Assembly: GCA_900045905.1 (NCBI GenBank)
Contig: FCNS01000014.1
Location: 1 to 64,000, forward strand
From: Clostridiales bacterium CHKCI001
Lineage (GTDB): Bacteria; Bacillota; Clostridia; Lachnospirales; Lachnospiraceae
Direction of reading: 5' to 3'
Length of the DNA stretch: 64,000 nt
The notes beneath the pieces are model-generated. The model was not told the origin of the DNA, made no database searches, and saw nothing but the letters and a program-made list of their open reading frames with translations. This document shows, one piece after another, positions 32,938 through 41,058 of the stretch. A program made the translations under genes and the position numbers. Numbering within the stretch: the stretch's first letter is position 1; each line of letters starts with the position of its first letter.

Positions 32938-34170
32938 TTATTTTAAATTTTGTAAATACTGTTCAACAAATTCTAAAATATAATCAGCACCACGTTCTCC
33001 GATCAAAGGCAGATGTCTGGCAAATACAGCGCCACGAATAACAGGAGGAGAAATTCTTACCTTTGTATTATTTGAGTTACAAAGTTCCAACATAATATCG
33101 TCTGCTAATATAAGTTGTTTTTGTAATGTTTTTATAATATCAATTTTTTCCTTTTCGGTAGATGGAGAAAAAATTCCCTCCTCTGCATTTTCGATACTTC
33201 TAAGCGTATGGATGCAAAGCTTATGGTCAATCTGGAATCCAATCTCCTCTAAAAATGTGCCAATTCCTTGTATAACATCATATTCTCCAATCAAAGAAGC
33301 TTTCATTTTGTCTCTATGTAGCATTCTGCCATACATTCGATACTGCATTGCATTATTGCTTTTTTCACGCAGTTCATCTGCAAGAACTGTATCAACATTT
33401 TTTCCAATGATAGTTCCAATCTTTTCTAACCATTCCAGTGTTGCCCGATATCCATAAGGTGCTTGATAAACCCATGGAGTCTGAAAACGTTTTTCCAATA
33501 CTTTTGCTGCTTGTACTGCTGTTCCTTGCATGACAATATTGATTTGAGCAGAGCTTGCTTGCTCTAATGCCTGTACCGAAGTATCGGAACAAAAAGCTGC
33601 CTGTAAATCCATATCAAACGCTCTTTTTAACAAGCGTTTTAATTCTTCTATATCAGAACGCACACGATAGGACCAAAGAGAGGCTCCTAATAAGTTAAAT
33701 GTGTTTTCTTTTTTGCTGGAAGGCTTTACTGGAAGTTCTTTTGCAAGAAGAGTATAGGTTTCCATGCAGCCTATTGTATAGTCTCCTCGAAAACCGCCCT
33801 GATCAAATGCGACTAATTTCGCCTGTACTTCATCCTGCATATAAGTACAGACTCCTTTGATATCGACACCAATAACTGCTGCTACAGAAGAGGCGACAAC
33901 AAAAATAACTTTTGGATGAAGATTTTTATCGATCTCTATAATTGCCCGCTCTAGCCGCTTTGTATCTCCCATAACGACATCTGACTCATCCATATGAGTT
34001 GTAAATAATCGATTCTGCTGTTGGATGTCTAAATTTCCAAAAAGACTCATACTAAAATGAGTAGTTCCAGCAGGACCATATTCTAAAACAACACTTCCTT
34101 CAATGGAGAGGAGATTCCAAAGAATACCCATTCGGTCAGATGGAATAGGCAAATAACGTGTTAAACTCAT
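32938..34170 (-). CDS. Nitrogenase component-1-like subunit B (NifK/NifN side)
   Basis: A 410-residue member of the nitrogenase component-1 superfamily. Family marks are YGPAGTTHFSMSLFG (about 31-45), DESDVVMGDTKRLERAI (about 61-77) and VIFVVASSVAAVIGVDIKGV (about 88-107), which align with the usual GPxGC, E-x-DVVFG-x-x-L and S-x-C segments of nitrogenase and protochlorophyllide reductase. The cysteines of these motifs are replaced by Thr and Ser, so this subunit supplies no Cys to a bridging cluster. It overlaps subunit A by four bases (ATGA). The pairing suggests an A2B2 complex. The substrate is unknown. Confidence 0.82.
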   Translation of the reverse strand: MSLTRYLPIPSDRMGILWNLLSIEGSVVLEYGPAGTTHFSMSLFGNLDIQQQNRLFTTHMDESDVVMGDTKRLERAIIEIDKNLHPKVIFVVASSVAAVIGVDIKGVCTYMQDEVQAKLVAFDQGGFRGDYTIGCMETYTLLAKELPVKPSSKKENTFNLLGASLWSYRVRSDIEELKRLLKRAFDMDLQAAFCSDTSVQALEQASSAQINIVMQGTAVQAAKVLEKRFQTPWVYQAPYGYRATLEWLEKIGTIIGKNVDTVLADELREKSNNAMQYRMYGRMLHRDKMKASLIGEYDVIQGIGTFLEEIGFQIDHKLCIHTLRSIENAEEGIFSPSTEKEKIDIIKTLQKQLILADDIMLELCNSNNTKVRISPPVIRGAVFARHLPLIGERGADYILEFVEQYLQNLK

Positions 34171-35468
34171 GACAATACCTCCATTTTCAGATCTTTTGCT
34201 TCTTTCGCAGCTCTAACTAATTCTTCTGTAATAAATAAAGTCACTTCAAATCCTAACATATTAGATGCTTTATCAGAATGTACCATAGCAATACCTTTTT
34301 TTCTAAGTCTAGCTGCATATTCATGCCCTAAATATAAATTTGGATGTAGTACATCATAAATAGATTGCATAGGAGCAATATTAGCACTTTTGGCCACATA
34401 TGGATTGGTGACTTCTAAGATTTTCTCTACGGCCTGCTTATCTTTTTCTTCCTCATACTCAGAAAGCTGAATAATGAGAGGAGACATTCCCTCTTCTACC
34501 ATAAATTGGTTAAATTCCATACAGTCAAATGGAGTATTTCCATAGATGTAAGTGATTCCTTCTAACTCTTTTGATGCAGTTTGCTTGGATTTTTTTGCCT
34601 GTTCGTATAAGCTTTCTAATTGTAATGGAAGCGCTTTTTTTAAACAAATAAATAATTGTTTGTATGCCTCATAGATATGTGTTGGCTGTGTGAATTTGTT
34701 AAAGAACACGTAGGGAATACCAAAATGTTGTTCCATTTTTTGGGCAAGAGGTAATGCAATAGGGTGAACTACAATATTTAATTTTGCCTGAGGTGCCCTA
34801 CGGATCTCTTCTATGCTGCATCCACATGGTAATTGCATTCCGATTTCCACTTGATTTTCCTTTAGAACTCGATAAAGTTCTGTGGAAGCAAAATTCCCCA
34901 TACGCTGTCCTAAAACGTTGACAGTCTCTCCTTTTGGTTGTTTTTCCATAATTTGAAAACAAGCAGTAATCACACGTTCTAATCCAGGCATGTGGTTTTC
35001 ACATTTGAAATGTTCTGTATGCACTGGGAGAACAGATATTTGAAATTTTTCACTCATTGCATCGGCAAGAGCATCCGCATCATCTCCAATAATTTCCACT
35101 ACACAAGTGGTTACAAGGAATACAACTTTAGGTTTGTATTCCTCAACTAATTCTTTCATAGCTGTTTCTAACTTTTTCTTGGAACCAAATGTTACATCTC
35201 TGCTGTCTAATACAACAGATACGCATCTTCCTGTTACACCGCCAAATTCTTCTGAATATAGTGTCATATGTTTCGTATAATAGGAACATTCATCGGTTCC
35301 TATTATCATAATAACAGCATCTTCAATTCCGCGTACAGCCATAGCTGCTCCCATTAAAGGACAATGTGCTCCTGGGAATAATGCAGCAGTCAGAGGAGCC
35401 ACATCCTTCATGGAAGTGATATCTCCAAGTTTTCCAAGTTTTCCTAATAATTCTTTTCCATTCATCAT
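34167..35468 (-). CDS. Nitrogenase component-1-like subunit A (NifD/NifE side)
   Basis: A 433-residue component-1 protein. Three cysteines sit where NifD has its P-cluster ligands: Cys36 in AHCPLMGAAMAVRGI, Cys61 in IIGTDECSYYTKHMT and Cys122 in FLVTTCVVEIIGDD. The segment LDSRDVTFGSKKKLETAMKE corresponds to the ExDVVFG motif. No clear equivalent of the FeMo-cofactor ligands is seen and no nifB, nifE or nifN is nearby, so dinitrogen fixation is unlikely. It belongs among uncharacterised nitrogenase-like (group IV-type) enzymes. The start has a poor, distant ribosome site (GAAGGG about 13 bases away) just after an R2 repeat. Confidence 0.85.
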   Translation of the reverse strand: MMNGKELLGKLGKLGDITSMKDVAPLTAALFPGAHCPLMGAAMAVRGIEDAVIMIIGTDECSYYTKHMTLYSEEFGGVTGRCVSVVLDSRDVTFGSKKKLETAMKELVEEYKPKVVFLVTTCVVEIIGDDADALADAMSEKFQISVLPVHTEHFKCENHMPGLERVITACFQIMEKQPKGETVNVLGQRMGNFASTELYRVLKENQVEIGMQLPCGCSIEEIRRAPQAKLNIVVHPIALPLAQKMEQHFGIPYVFFNKFTQPTHIYEAYKQLFICLKKALPLQLESLYEQAKKSKQTASKELEGITYIYGNTPFDCMEFNQFMVEEGMSPLIIQLSEYEEEKDKQAVEKILEVTNPYVAKSANIAPMQSIYDVLHPNLYLGHEYAARLRKKGIAMVHSDKASNMLGFEVTLFITEELVRAAKEAKDLKMEVLS

Positions 35469-35493
35469 ATATAATTGTTTTCCCTTCTAACAA

Positions 35494-35535
35494 GTGATGT
35501 TGGGATCAAAAGGTACTTTGACCCCATGATGCCAC
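35494..35535 (-). repeat. Interspersed palindromic repeat R2, copy 3
   Basis: Read on the minus strand: GTGGCATCATGGGGTCAAAG, TACC, TTTTGATCCCAACATCAC. It is 25 bases before the start codon of subunit A. It matches copies 1 and 2 with a few changes that weaken the hairpin. Confidence 0.85.
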
Positions 35536-35600
35536 GGATTTCTCCGCACTACATGCTCACGAAATCCTCAAAACGTCCTGGTCGGGCTAGCATGACCGTT
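35536..35600 (-). other. Structured, GC-richer spacer inside the nitrogenase-like operon
   Basis: Sixty-odd bases between the transporter ATPase and subunit A, more GC-rich than the surroundings. GGATTTC/GAAATCC forms one stem and AAACGGTC/GACC..CGTTT another. Located directly upstream of the R2 repeat, it may be part of a longer repeat or a processing/attenuation site that sets different levels for the importer and the reductase genes. Confidence 0.5.
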
Positions 35601-35611
35601 TGACTTTGGTA

Positions 35612-36391
35612 TCAGCAAATTTCTTTATATACAATTAGTGGTTTTTTTCTTCCTTTAAGCCATACCACTTCACAGTCTACATTGTAGACTTCTTTCATCA
35701 TCTTTGCTGTGATTACATCTTCAGGTCTTCCCTCATCATATTTTTTTCCATTTTGAATAACGATAATATGGTCACTTATTTCGAGTGCCTGACCCAGATC
35801 ATGGAGAACCATAACAATACCAATGCCAGATTCTTGATTTACCTTTTTTATAAGGCGCATGGTTTCTAGTTGATGGGAGATGTCAAGGTAAGTGGTAGGT
35901 TCATCTAAAAACATCATTTCTGGTTGTTGTGCCATAACTGTGGCAATCCATACTCGTTGAGCTTCTCCACCAGAGCATTCTTGAATAGATTTCTCTTTTA
36001 ACTTATATACGCCAGTAGAATGCATTGCCCATTCAATGATTTTTTCATCTTGTTCCTGATTTCGTTTGTACCATTTTTGGTATGGCATTCTTCCATAGCT
36101 AACTAAATCTTTTACTTTAAAGTCTGGAGGAGCTGTATGCATTTGAGGCAGAACTCCAATTTGCTGGGCCAATTCTTTTGTTCCAAATTTGTGCAATTCT
36201 CTTCCATTTAAATATACAGCTCCTTTTTGATAGTTTAAAAGACGTGTCACTGCTTTTAATACGGTTGACTTTCCAGAGCCATTTGGTCCGATAATCGTTG
36301 TGATTTTTCCCTTTTCTAAATGAATATTTAGTTTATCAACAACAACAGTATCTCCGTATGCGACCTGAAGATTTTTTGCTCTAATTTCCAT
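35612..36391 (-). CDS. ABC transporter ATPase, siderophore/B12 (FecE) type
   Basis: A 259-residue cytoplasmic ATPase powering metal-chelate import. Walker A is IIGPNGSGKSTVLKAV (about 34-49), the signature ECSGGEAQRVWIATVMAQQ, Walker B MMFLDEPTTYLDISHQLE, and the switch His lies in MVLHDLGQAL. Spacing and wording match FecE/FhuC/BtuD proteins. It overlaps the permease gene by 11 bases. It is the fourth gene of the nitrogenase-like operon. Confidence 0.93.
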   Translation of the reverse strand: MEIRAKNLQVAYGDTVVVDKLNIHLEKGKITTIIGPNGSGKSTVLKAVTRLLNYQKGAVYLNGRELHKFGTKELAQQIGVLPQMHTAPPDFKVKDLVSYGRMPYQKWYKRNQEQDEKIIEWAMHSTGVYKLKEKSIQECSGGEAQRVWIATVMAQQPEMMFLDEPTTYLDISHQLETMRLIKKVNQESGIGIVMVLHDLGQALEISDHIIVIQNGKKYDEGRPEDVITAKMMKEVYNVDCEVVWLKGRKKPLIVYKEIC

Positions 36392-37403
36392 AAGAACCTC
36401 CTTTTTTTCTTAACATATATAAGAAAAATGGTCCGCCTGATACAGCCATTACAATGCCAACAGGAATTTCCATTCCTGGTACAATGCTGCGGCCAACAGT
36501 ATCAGCAAACAGTAAAATATCAGCACCAAGTACAATACTTACTGGAAGCATAACTTTATAATTGGAACCAACTAGAATTCTGGCAATATGAGGAACTACA
36601 AGTCCCACAAAGCCGATCATTCCAGCAACGGCTACCGTAGCTGCGGCTAAAAATGCTGCAACTGCCGATAGTACAATACGGCTTAAGTTTACCTTAATAC
36701 CAAGACTTTTTGCCATTTCATCTCCAAGCTGGAGTGCGTTGGCATTTGGGATGCAGAAAAATGCAAGTATAATTCCGATTCCTGCATAGACAACTAAAAC
36801 CTGAACTTGAGACCAGCTTTTTCCAGACAGACTTCCATTTAAGAAAGAAAGTATACCTTGAAGATTGTCAGAATTCATTAGCTGTAGAAGCGAGGTGTAG
36901 GCTCCCAATACTGAGTTGATTGCAACACCAGAAAGAATGATTCTGGTAGGATCCACACCTCGTTTCCATGCCATAGAATAGATTAGAAAACATGCAAGTG
37001 CTGCACCTGTAAATGCAAACAAAGGCAGGGAAGAAAGCATTCCTGGAAAGATGAGCAAGATGGTGCTGGCTGCTGTTGCAGCTCCAGCAGAGACTCCAAT
37101 TGTACCAGGATCGGCTAAAGGATTTTTCATAACCGATTGAAGAAGGGCTCCTGATGCAGAAAGAGAAGCTCCAATGATGAGTGCAAGAAGAATTCGAGGT
37201 AATCGTAAGTTTAGTACAATCATCTTAACTGGGCTTTTTCCATCTTGAAACAGTTCTGTTAAAATAGTTGAGACAGAATATCCAGCACTTCCTACTGCGG
37301 CAGAAAGTAAGCAAAGTATGATTAAAATGATGAATAGTATACTTAATACAATACTGACCCGCAAAACTTCATGTTTCTTCTTACCCATTGCTATCACATT
37401 CAT
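36381..37403 (-). CDS. ABC transporter permease, FecCD type
   Basis: A 340-residue protein with about ten membrane helices of the FecCD/BtuC family. NLRLPRILLALIIGASLSAS and GALLQSVMKNPLADPGTIGV are hallmark N-terminal motifs, and GMIGFVGLVVPHIARILVGS the C-terminal one. Only one permease gene is present, so it should work as a homodimer. The start is uncertain: ATG at 37403 is very close to AAAGG, and the GTG two codons later is better spaced. Confidence 0.92.
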   Translation of the reverse strand: MNVIAMGKKKHEVLRVSIVLSILFIILIILCLLSAAVGSAGYSVSTILTELFQDGKSPVKMIVLNLRLPRILLALIIGASLSASGALLQSVMKNPLADPGTIGVSAGAATAASTILLIFPGMLSSLPLFAFTGAALACFLIYSMAWKRGVDPTRIILSGVAINSVLGAYTSLLQLMNSDNLQGILSFLNGSLSGKSWSQVQVLVVYAGIGIILAFFCIPNANALQLGDEMAKSLGIKVNLSRIVLSAVAAFLAAATVAVAGMIGFVGLVVPHIARILVGSNYKVMLPVSIVLGADILLFADTVGRSIVPGMEIPVGIVMAVSGGPFFLYMLRKKGGSYGN

Positions 37404-37418
37404 CCTTTCTCATCTGTG

Positions 37419-38474
37419 TTATTGTAACGTTTCTTCTAACATATCCATTAATGTATTTAAACTGTTAATGATATACATCCCTTTGGATTTTACATATTCA
37501 TTAGGAAGATAAATGATTGTTCCATTCTTTACTGCATCTAGATTGTTCCAGATCTGTGGATTGGCATCAAATTCTGCCTGGAACATTTTTTCTACATCTT
37601 CACTTGTCTGAGCCATTGGTGAAATTGCAAAAAGAACCTCAGGATTCATTTCTACTAATTTTTCCATATCAAGTGGTGCAGTGCGCTCGGATGGATCAAT
37701 TAAGCTATCAGATAAATTTTCAAATGGTAACAAGGAAAGCATACTTCCTAAATATCCTTCGCTAGTCTGCTGATAAGCAGGAGAAAGTGAGAATAAAATC
37801 ATCATTTTCTTTGTATCATGATTTTGAGTGTATTCTTTTGCTCTATCTTCTACTTTCTTAAATTCAGCCTCAATTGCAGCTTTTTCTTCCTCTCCACCAA
37901 ATGCTTCTCCAAATACAACGGCAGCTTCTTTTACTTCTTCATAAGTGGTAGAAGGGCCTTCACTAGAGTAGTAGACTGGGATATTGGCATCAGCAAGTAA
38001 TTTTCCATAATCTTCTTTTAAGTGTTCGCCCATAATGACTAAGTCTGGTTCTAATGCAATAATACCTTCAGTATCCACTTCACTCATTCCAGTTTCAATC
38101 GTTGGTAATTCTTCTACCCAATCTGGATAGTCAATTCCAGAAGCAGTACTTGTAATTGCAATTGGTTTTATATCACAACGTACTAAGATCTGTAATGCAG
38201 CGTTGGATAAGCAAACAATTTTTTCTGGTTCTTTTTCTAATTCTAATGCATCGCCCTCAGAGTCTGTCATGTAACTTGGATACTTAATCGTAAAGTGCTC
38301 TTCTTCTTGGGTTGTTTTTTCGGTTTCTGTGTTTTTTGTAGTTTTTTCTTCACTGGATCCTTCGCTAGAAGTTGTATTGGATAAATTATTTGTGGATGGT
38401 TGACTACCACAACCTGTAAACATACTTACGGTTAAAATTCCTGATAATAAAAAGGCTCCTATTCTTCTTCTCAT
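37419..38474 (-). CDS. Substrate-binding lipoprotein of the ABC importer
   Basis: A 351-residue lipoprotein: signal peptide MRRRIGAFLLSGILTVSMFT with lipobox FTGC (Cys22), an acidic low-complexity linker (residues 25-60), then a class III binding-protein fold. EKIVCLSNAALQILVRCDIK, TEGIIALEPDLVIMGEHLKE and VKNGTIIYLPNEYV match BtuF/FhuD-like proteins. It catches a metal chelate, siderophore or corrinoid outside the cell and passes it to the permease. Second gene of the operon, 27 bases after the NifH-like gene. Confidence 0.9.
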   Translation of the reverse strand: MRRRIGAFLLSGILTVSMFTGCGSQPSTNNLSNTTSSEGSSEEKTTKNTETEKTTQEEEHFTIKYPSYMTDSEGDALELEKEPEKIVCLSNAALQILVRCDIKPIAITSTASGIDYPDWVEELPTIETGMSEVDTEGIIALEPDLVIMGEHLKEDYGKLLADANIPVYYSSEGPSTTYEEVKEAAVVFGEAFGGEEEKAAIEAEFKKVEDRAKEYTQNHDTKKMMILFSLSPAYQQTSEGYLGSMLSLLPFENLSDSLIDPSERTAPLDMEKLVEMNPEVLFAISPMAQTSEDVEKMFQAEFDANPQIWNNLDAVKNGTIIYLPNEYVKSKGMYIINSLNTLMDMLEETLQ

Positions 38475-38501
38475 TTTTTTCTCCTATTCATTTTTTTATT
38501 G

Positions 38502-39278
38502 TTAAATTATTTCTTCTTTAGCGATATCTTGGCTTATATGTAAAATTTCATCTGCAAGTTTGCTATAGACATCCTTCAGGATAGAATTCTCTAAGGCCTC
38601 AAAAATGGTTCCTCCTTTTTCTTCAGCCTTTTGAATATCTCCACATCGTGGAATGTAAGCTACGATTTGTGTACCAATTTCATCTACGGCTTTTTGTACA
38701 ATATCCTGTTCGTTTTCAATGTTCTTGGCATTTAAAATCAGGCCGCCTAGTCTTGCATAGCCTCGTTTGCCATAATTTTTTATAGCTTGGGCAATATTGT
38801 TAGCTGCATACAAACTCATCATTTCTCCAGAGGAAACGATGAATACCTCTTTGGCATAACCTTCTCGGATTGGCATAGCAAAACCTCCGCACACGACATC
38901 GCCAAGTACATCATAGATTACAATATCTGGTTGAAATACTTCAAAAGCATTCAGTTCTTCTAATTTCTCAAATGCTGAAATAATTCCTCGTCCAGCGCAT
39001 CCAATCCCAGGCATAGGACCACCAGATTCTACGCATAAAATATCATTATATCCTTTGTAAACAATATCTTCTAACATTAAATCTTCGCCCTTTTCTCGTA
39101 GCTGCTCTAAAACGGTAGGGATTCTTTTACCCCCCATTAATGTTTTTGTAGAGTCTGCTTTTGGATCACAGCCAATTTGCATCACCTTATATCCTTTATG
39201 AGACAGTGCTGCGGATAAATTGGAAGTGGTTGTAGATTTGCCGATTCCGCCTTTGCCATAAATAGCGATCTTACGCAT
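38502..39278 (-). CDS. NifH-like ATP-dependent Fe protein
   Basis: A 258-residue nitrogenase reductase homologue. The P-loop IYGKGGIGKSTTTSNLS (about 6-22), CDPKADST (37-44), the first cluster ligand Cys94 in PGIGCAGRGI, and the second Cys130 in DVLGDVVCGGFAMP are all kept; Arg97 corresponds to the regulatory Arg100 of NifH. As a dimer with one [4Fe-4S] cluster it passes electrons, driven by ATP, to the component-1 subunits encoded downstream. The frame is open 13 codons upstream, but the ATG at 39278 has AAAGGAG at the right distance. First gene of the operon. Confidence 0.92.
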   Translation of the reverse strand: MRKIAIYGKGGIGKSTTTSNLSAALSHKGYKVMQIGCDPKADSTKTLMGGKRIPTVLEQLREKGEDLMLEDIVYKGYNDILCVESGGPMPGIGCAGRGIISAFEKLEELNAFEVFQPDIVIYDVLGDVVCGGFAMPIREGYAKEVFIVSSGEMMSLYAANNIAQAIKNYGKRGYARLGGLILNAKNIENEQDIVQKAVDEIGTQIVAYIPRCGDIQKAEEKGGTIFEALENSILKDVYSKLADEILHISQDIAKEEII

Positions 39279-39342
39279 AATATCTCCTTTCTTATGTTGA
39301 CAAAGTCTTATTTCCATTTATAATATACAATGTATGGATTTG

Positions 39343-39358
39343 GTTAGTGTTATCTAAC
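39343..39358. promoter_or_regulatory. Candidate metal-responsive operator of the nitrogenase-like operon
   Basis: GTTAG-TGTTAT-CTAAC, a 5-6-5 dyad, starting 11 bases downstream of the -10 box. The same core TTAG-N6-CTAA occurs at 56764-56777 in front of the siderophore-type importer. The position fits a repressor site; a DtxR-like iron regulator is one candidate family. Confidence 0.6.
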
Positions 39359-39369
39359 TGACAATCCAA

Positions 39370-39378
39370 AGTATAGCA
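39370..39378 (-). promoter_or_regulatory. Extended -10 promoter of the nitrogenase-like operon
   Basis: On the minus strand TGCTATACT: an extended -10 (TG-N-TATACT). No good -35 box is found 16 to 18 bases upstream, suggesting dependence on an activator such as the divergent AraC protein. Confidence 0.55.
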
Positions 39379-39452
39379 TAGTTTTTTTTTAGATACCTTA
39401 AAATTTTTAATAAAAACTTTAAAATTTTTTTACTTGATGAGAGGAATATTTA

Positions 39453-40139
39453 ATGAATAAGTATGTTTTAGATTCTTTATATAATCATAAAATGATTTGT
39501 GAAACATTGTTGAAAAGTGGTTATTCTGCGGCTGTGGCACTTTTTCATCAAAGAGCATCTTGCCTTCATGAACAGCCCGAAGATGAACTTCCTGTTCTTC
39601 GATGTATTTATCTTACTTCTTTAAATAAAAGTCTTTATAATTTCATCCTTTTTGCTTGGGATCTTTCTTTGACAGAATGCTGTTATGAAAATACAGCTTA
39701 CTCTCATCATTATAGAGATGAAACATTTTTTTTGGAAGCAGGAGAAAAGATCATTTTGTCTTATTCTCGCTTGATTTGTGCTGCTGGTCCTCAAACTTCT
39801 TATATAGAGAAGGCATGTGATTACATAAAAGATAATCTCGATCAAGAATTGACTTTGGAGGTTGTAGCACAGAATATTTATATCAGTAATTCCTATCTTT
39901 CCCAACATTTCAAAAATATCACAGGACAAAAGTTTTCTGAATATGTTAGTAATCAACGAATTATCCTTGCTAGAAATTTGCTTCTTACAACAGAACTAAA
40001 AATAGATGAAATTGCTCAAAAATGTGGATTTTTATCGTCTACTTATTTTTCTACTGTGTTTAAAAAAAGAACACAATTTACTCCAAGTCATTTTCGTAAA
40101 TGTTTTGCTGGAATATCTCAGTATCAGGGTATCAAATAA
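39453..40139 (+). CDS. AraC-family regulator beside the nitrogenase-like operon
   Basis: A 228-residue regulator. Residues 1-125 are an unrecognised, Cys- and His-containing sensor part; residues about 128-226 are the AraC double helix-turn-helix (LTLEVVAQNIYISNSYLSQH and KIDEIAQKCGFLSSTYFSTV). AGAGGA precedes the ATG. Divergent from the NifH-like gene across 174 bases, it is the natural candidate activator of that operon. Its ligand is unknown; the imported chelate or its product is a reasonable guess. Confidence 0.85.
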   Translation: MNKYVLDSLYNHKMICETLLKSGYSAAVALFHQRASCLHEQPEDELPVLRCIYLTSLNKSLYNFILFAWDLSLTECCYENTAYSHHYRDETFFLEAGEKIILSYSRLICAAGPQTSYIEKACDYIKDNLDQELTLEVVAQNIYISNSYLSQHFKNITGQKFSEYVSNQRIILARNLLLTTELKIDEIAQKCGFLSSTYFSTVFKKRTQFTPSHFRKCFAGISQYQGIK

Positions 40140-40196
40140 GATTTTATGTGGATTTAGTATGTTTCTAGAGAAAATTATTATTTATGTCGAAATATG

Positions 40197-40226
40197 ATGA
40201 CAAAAGTAGTGAAGATATGGTATAAT
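40197..40226 (+). promoter_or_regulatory. Promoter of the DUF975 gene
   Basis: ATGACA (40197-40202), an 18-base spacer, then TATAAT (40221-40226). Confidence 0.6.
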
Positions 40227-40278
40227 AAATAAAAACAAAAAGTATGTATGAATCATAAAATTAAGAGGGGATGATGGT

Positions 40279-41046
40279 ATGATTTGGGAACGAGCGGAAT
40301 TAAAAAGACGGGCAAAGATTGCATTGAAAAGAAACTATTGGAGATGTATACTTGTTGCATTTATTTTGGTTTTATTATCTGGAGACACAAATAACTCTAC
40401 TACATCTCGTATAAACAGGAATGTAGAAAATATTATGGAGACAGAATACTCAATCAATATAAATGGTGGAGCAGATCAATATATGGATGTGTTATTTGAA
40501 CATGTTCCAGTTCCTTTCTTTTCTGTATGGAAGGTTCTGGCTCCTATCATTGTGATTGTCATTATTTTAATTTTTATTTTGTTGGACATATTTATATTTG
40601 AGCCAATTAAAGTAGGGGGCAATCGTTTTTTCATTGAAAATGCTTCTGGATCAGGGAAAGTTGGAAATTTATTAGTTGCTTTTGAAAATGGTAACTATGG
40701 CACGATAGTAGTAACTTGCTTTTTACAAAATTTATTTAACTTTTTATGGTTTTTACTTTTGATTGTACCTGGAATTGTAAAAAGGTATGAGTACCGTATG
40801 ATTCCATATCTTTTGGCAGATGATCCAAAATTGAGCCGACAAGATGCATTTCGGATTAGTAAGGAGATGATGGATGGTCAGAAATTAGACACATTTATAT
40901 TGGATCTTTCCTTTTTCGGATGGAGTATACTGAGTGCGTTTACATTTGGATTATTGGCAGTCTTTTTTGTAAATCCATATTGGAGAGCTACAGATGCAGA
41001 ATTATATTTAGAATTAAAACAAAACTATATTAATCGTCACAGATAA
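40279..41046 (+). CDS. DUF975-family membrane protein
   Basis: A 255-residue integral membrane protein with about five helices. The start WERAELKRRAKIALKRNYW is the family signature, followed by a helix, an external loop, and later PGIVKRYEYRMIPYLLADDP, also conserved in DUF975. Function unknown. GAGGGGATG lies before the ATG. A long terminator separates it from the zinc-ribbon genes that follow. Confidence 0.82.
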   Translation: MIWERAELKRRAKIALKRNYWRCILVAFILVLLSGDTNNSTTSRINRNVENIMETEYSININGGADQYMDVLFEHVPVPFFSVWKVLAPIIVIVIILIFILLDIFIFEPIKVGGNRFFIENASGSGKVGNLLVAFENGNYGTIVVTCFLQNLFNFLWFLLLIVPGIVKRYEYRMIPYLLADDPKLSRQDAFRISKEMMDGQKLDTFILDLSFFGWSILSAFTFGLLAVFFVNPYWRATDAELYLELKQNYINRHR

Positions 41047-41058
41047 TGCGATAAGGAA

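Noticed and set aside
32938-39278. True nitrogenase (nifHDK)
   Set aside because: No nifB, nifE or nifN, no clear FeMo-cofactor ligands in subunit A, no P-cluster Cys in subunit B, and proteins are shorter than NifD/NifK. The importer genes inside the operon also argue against it.
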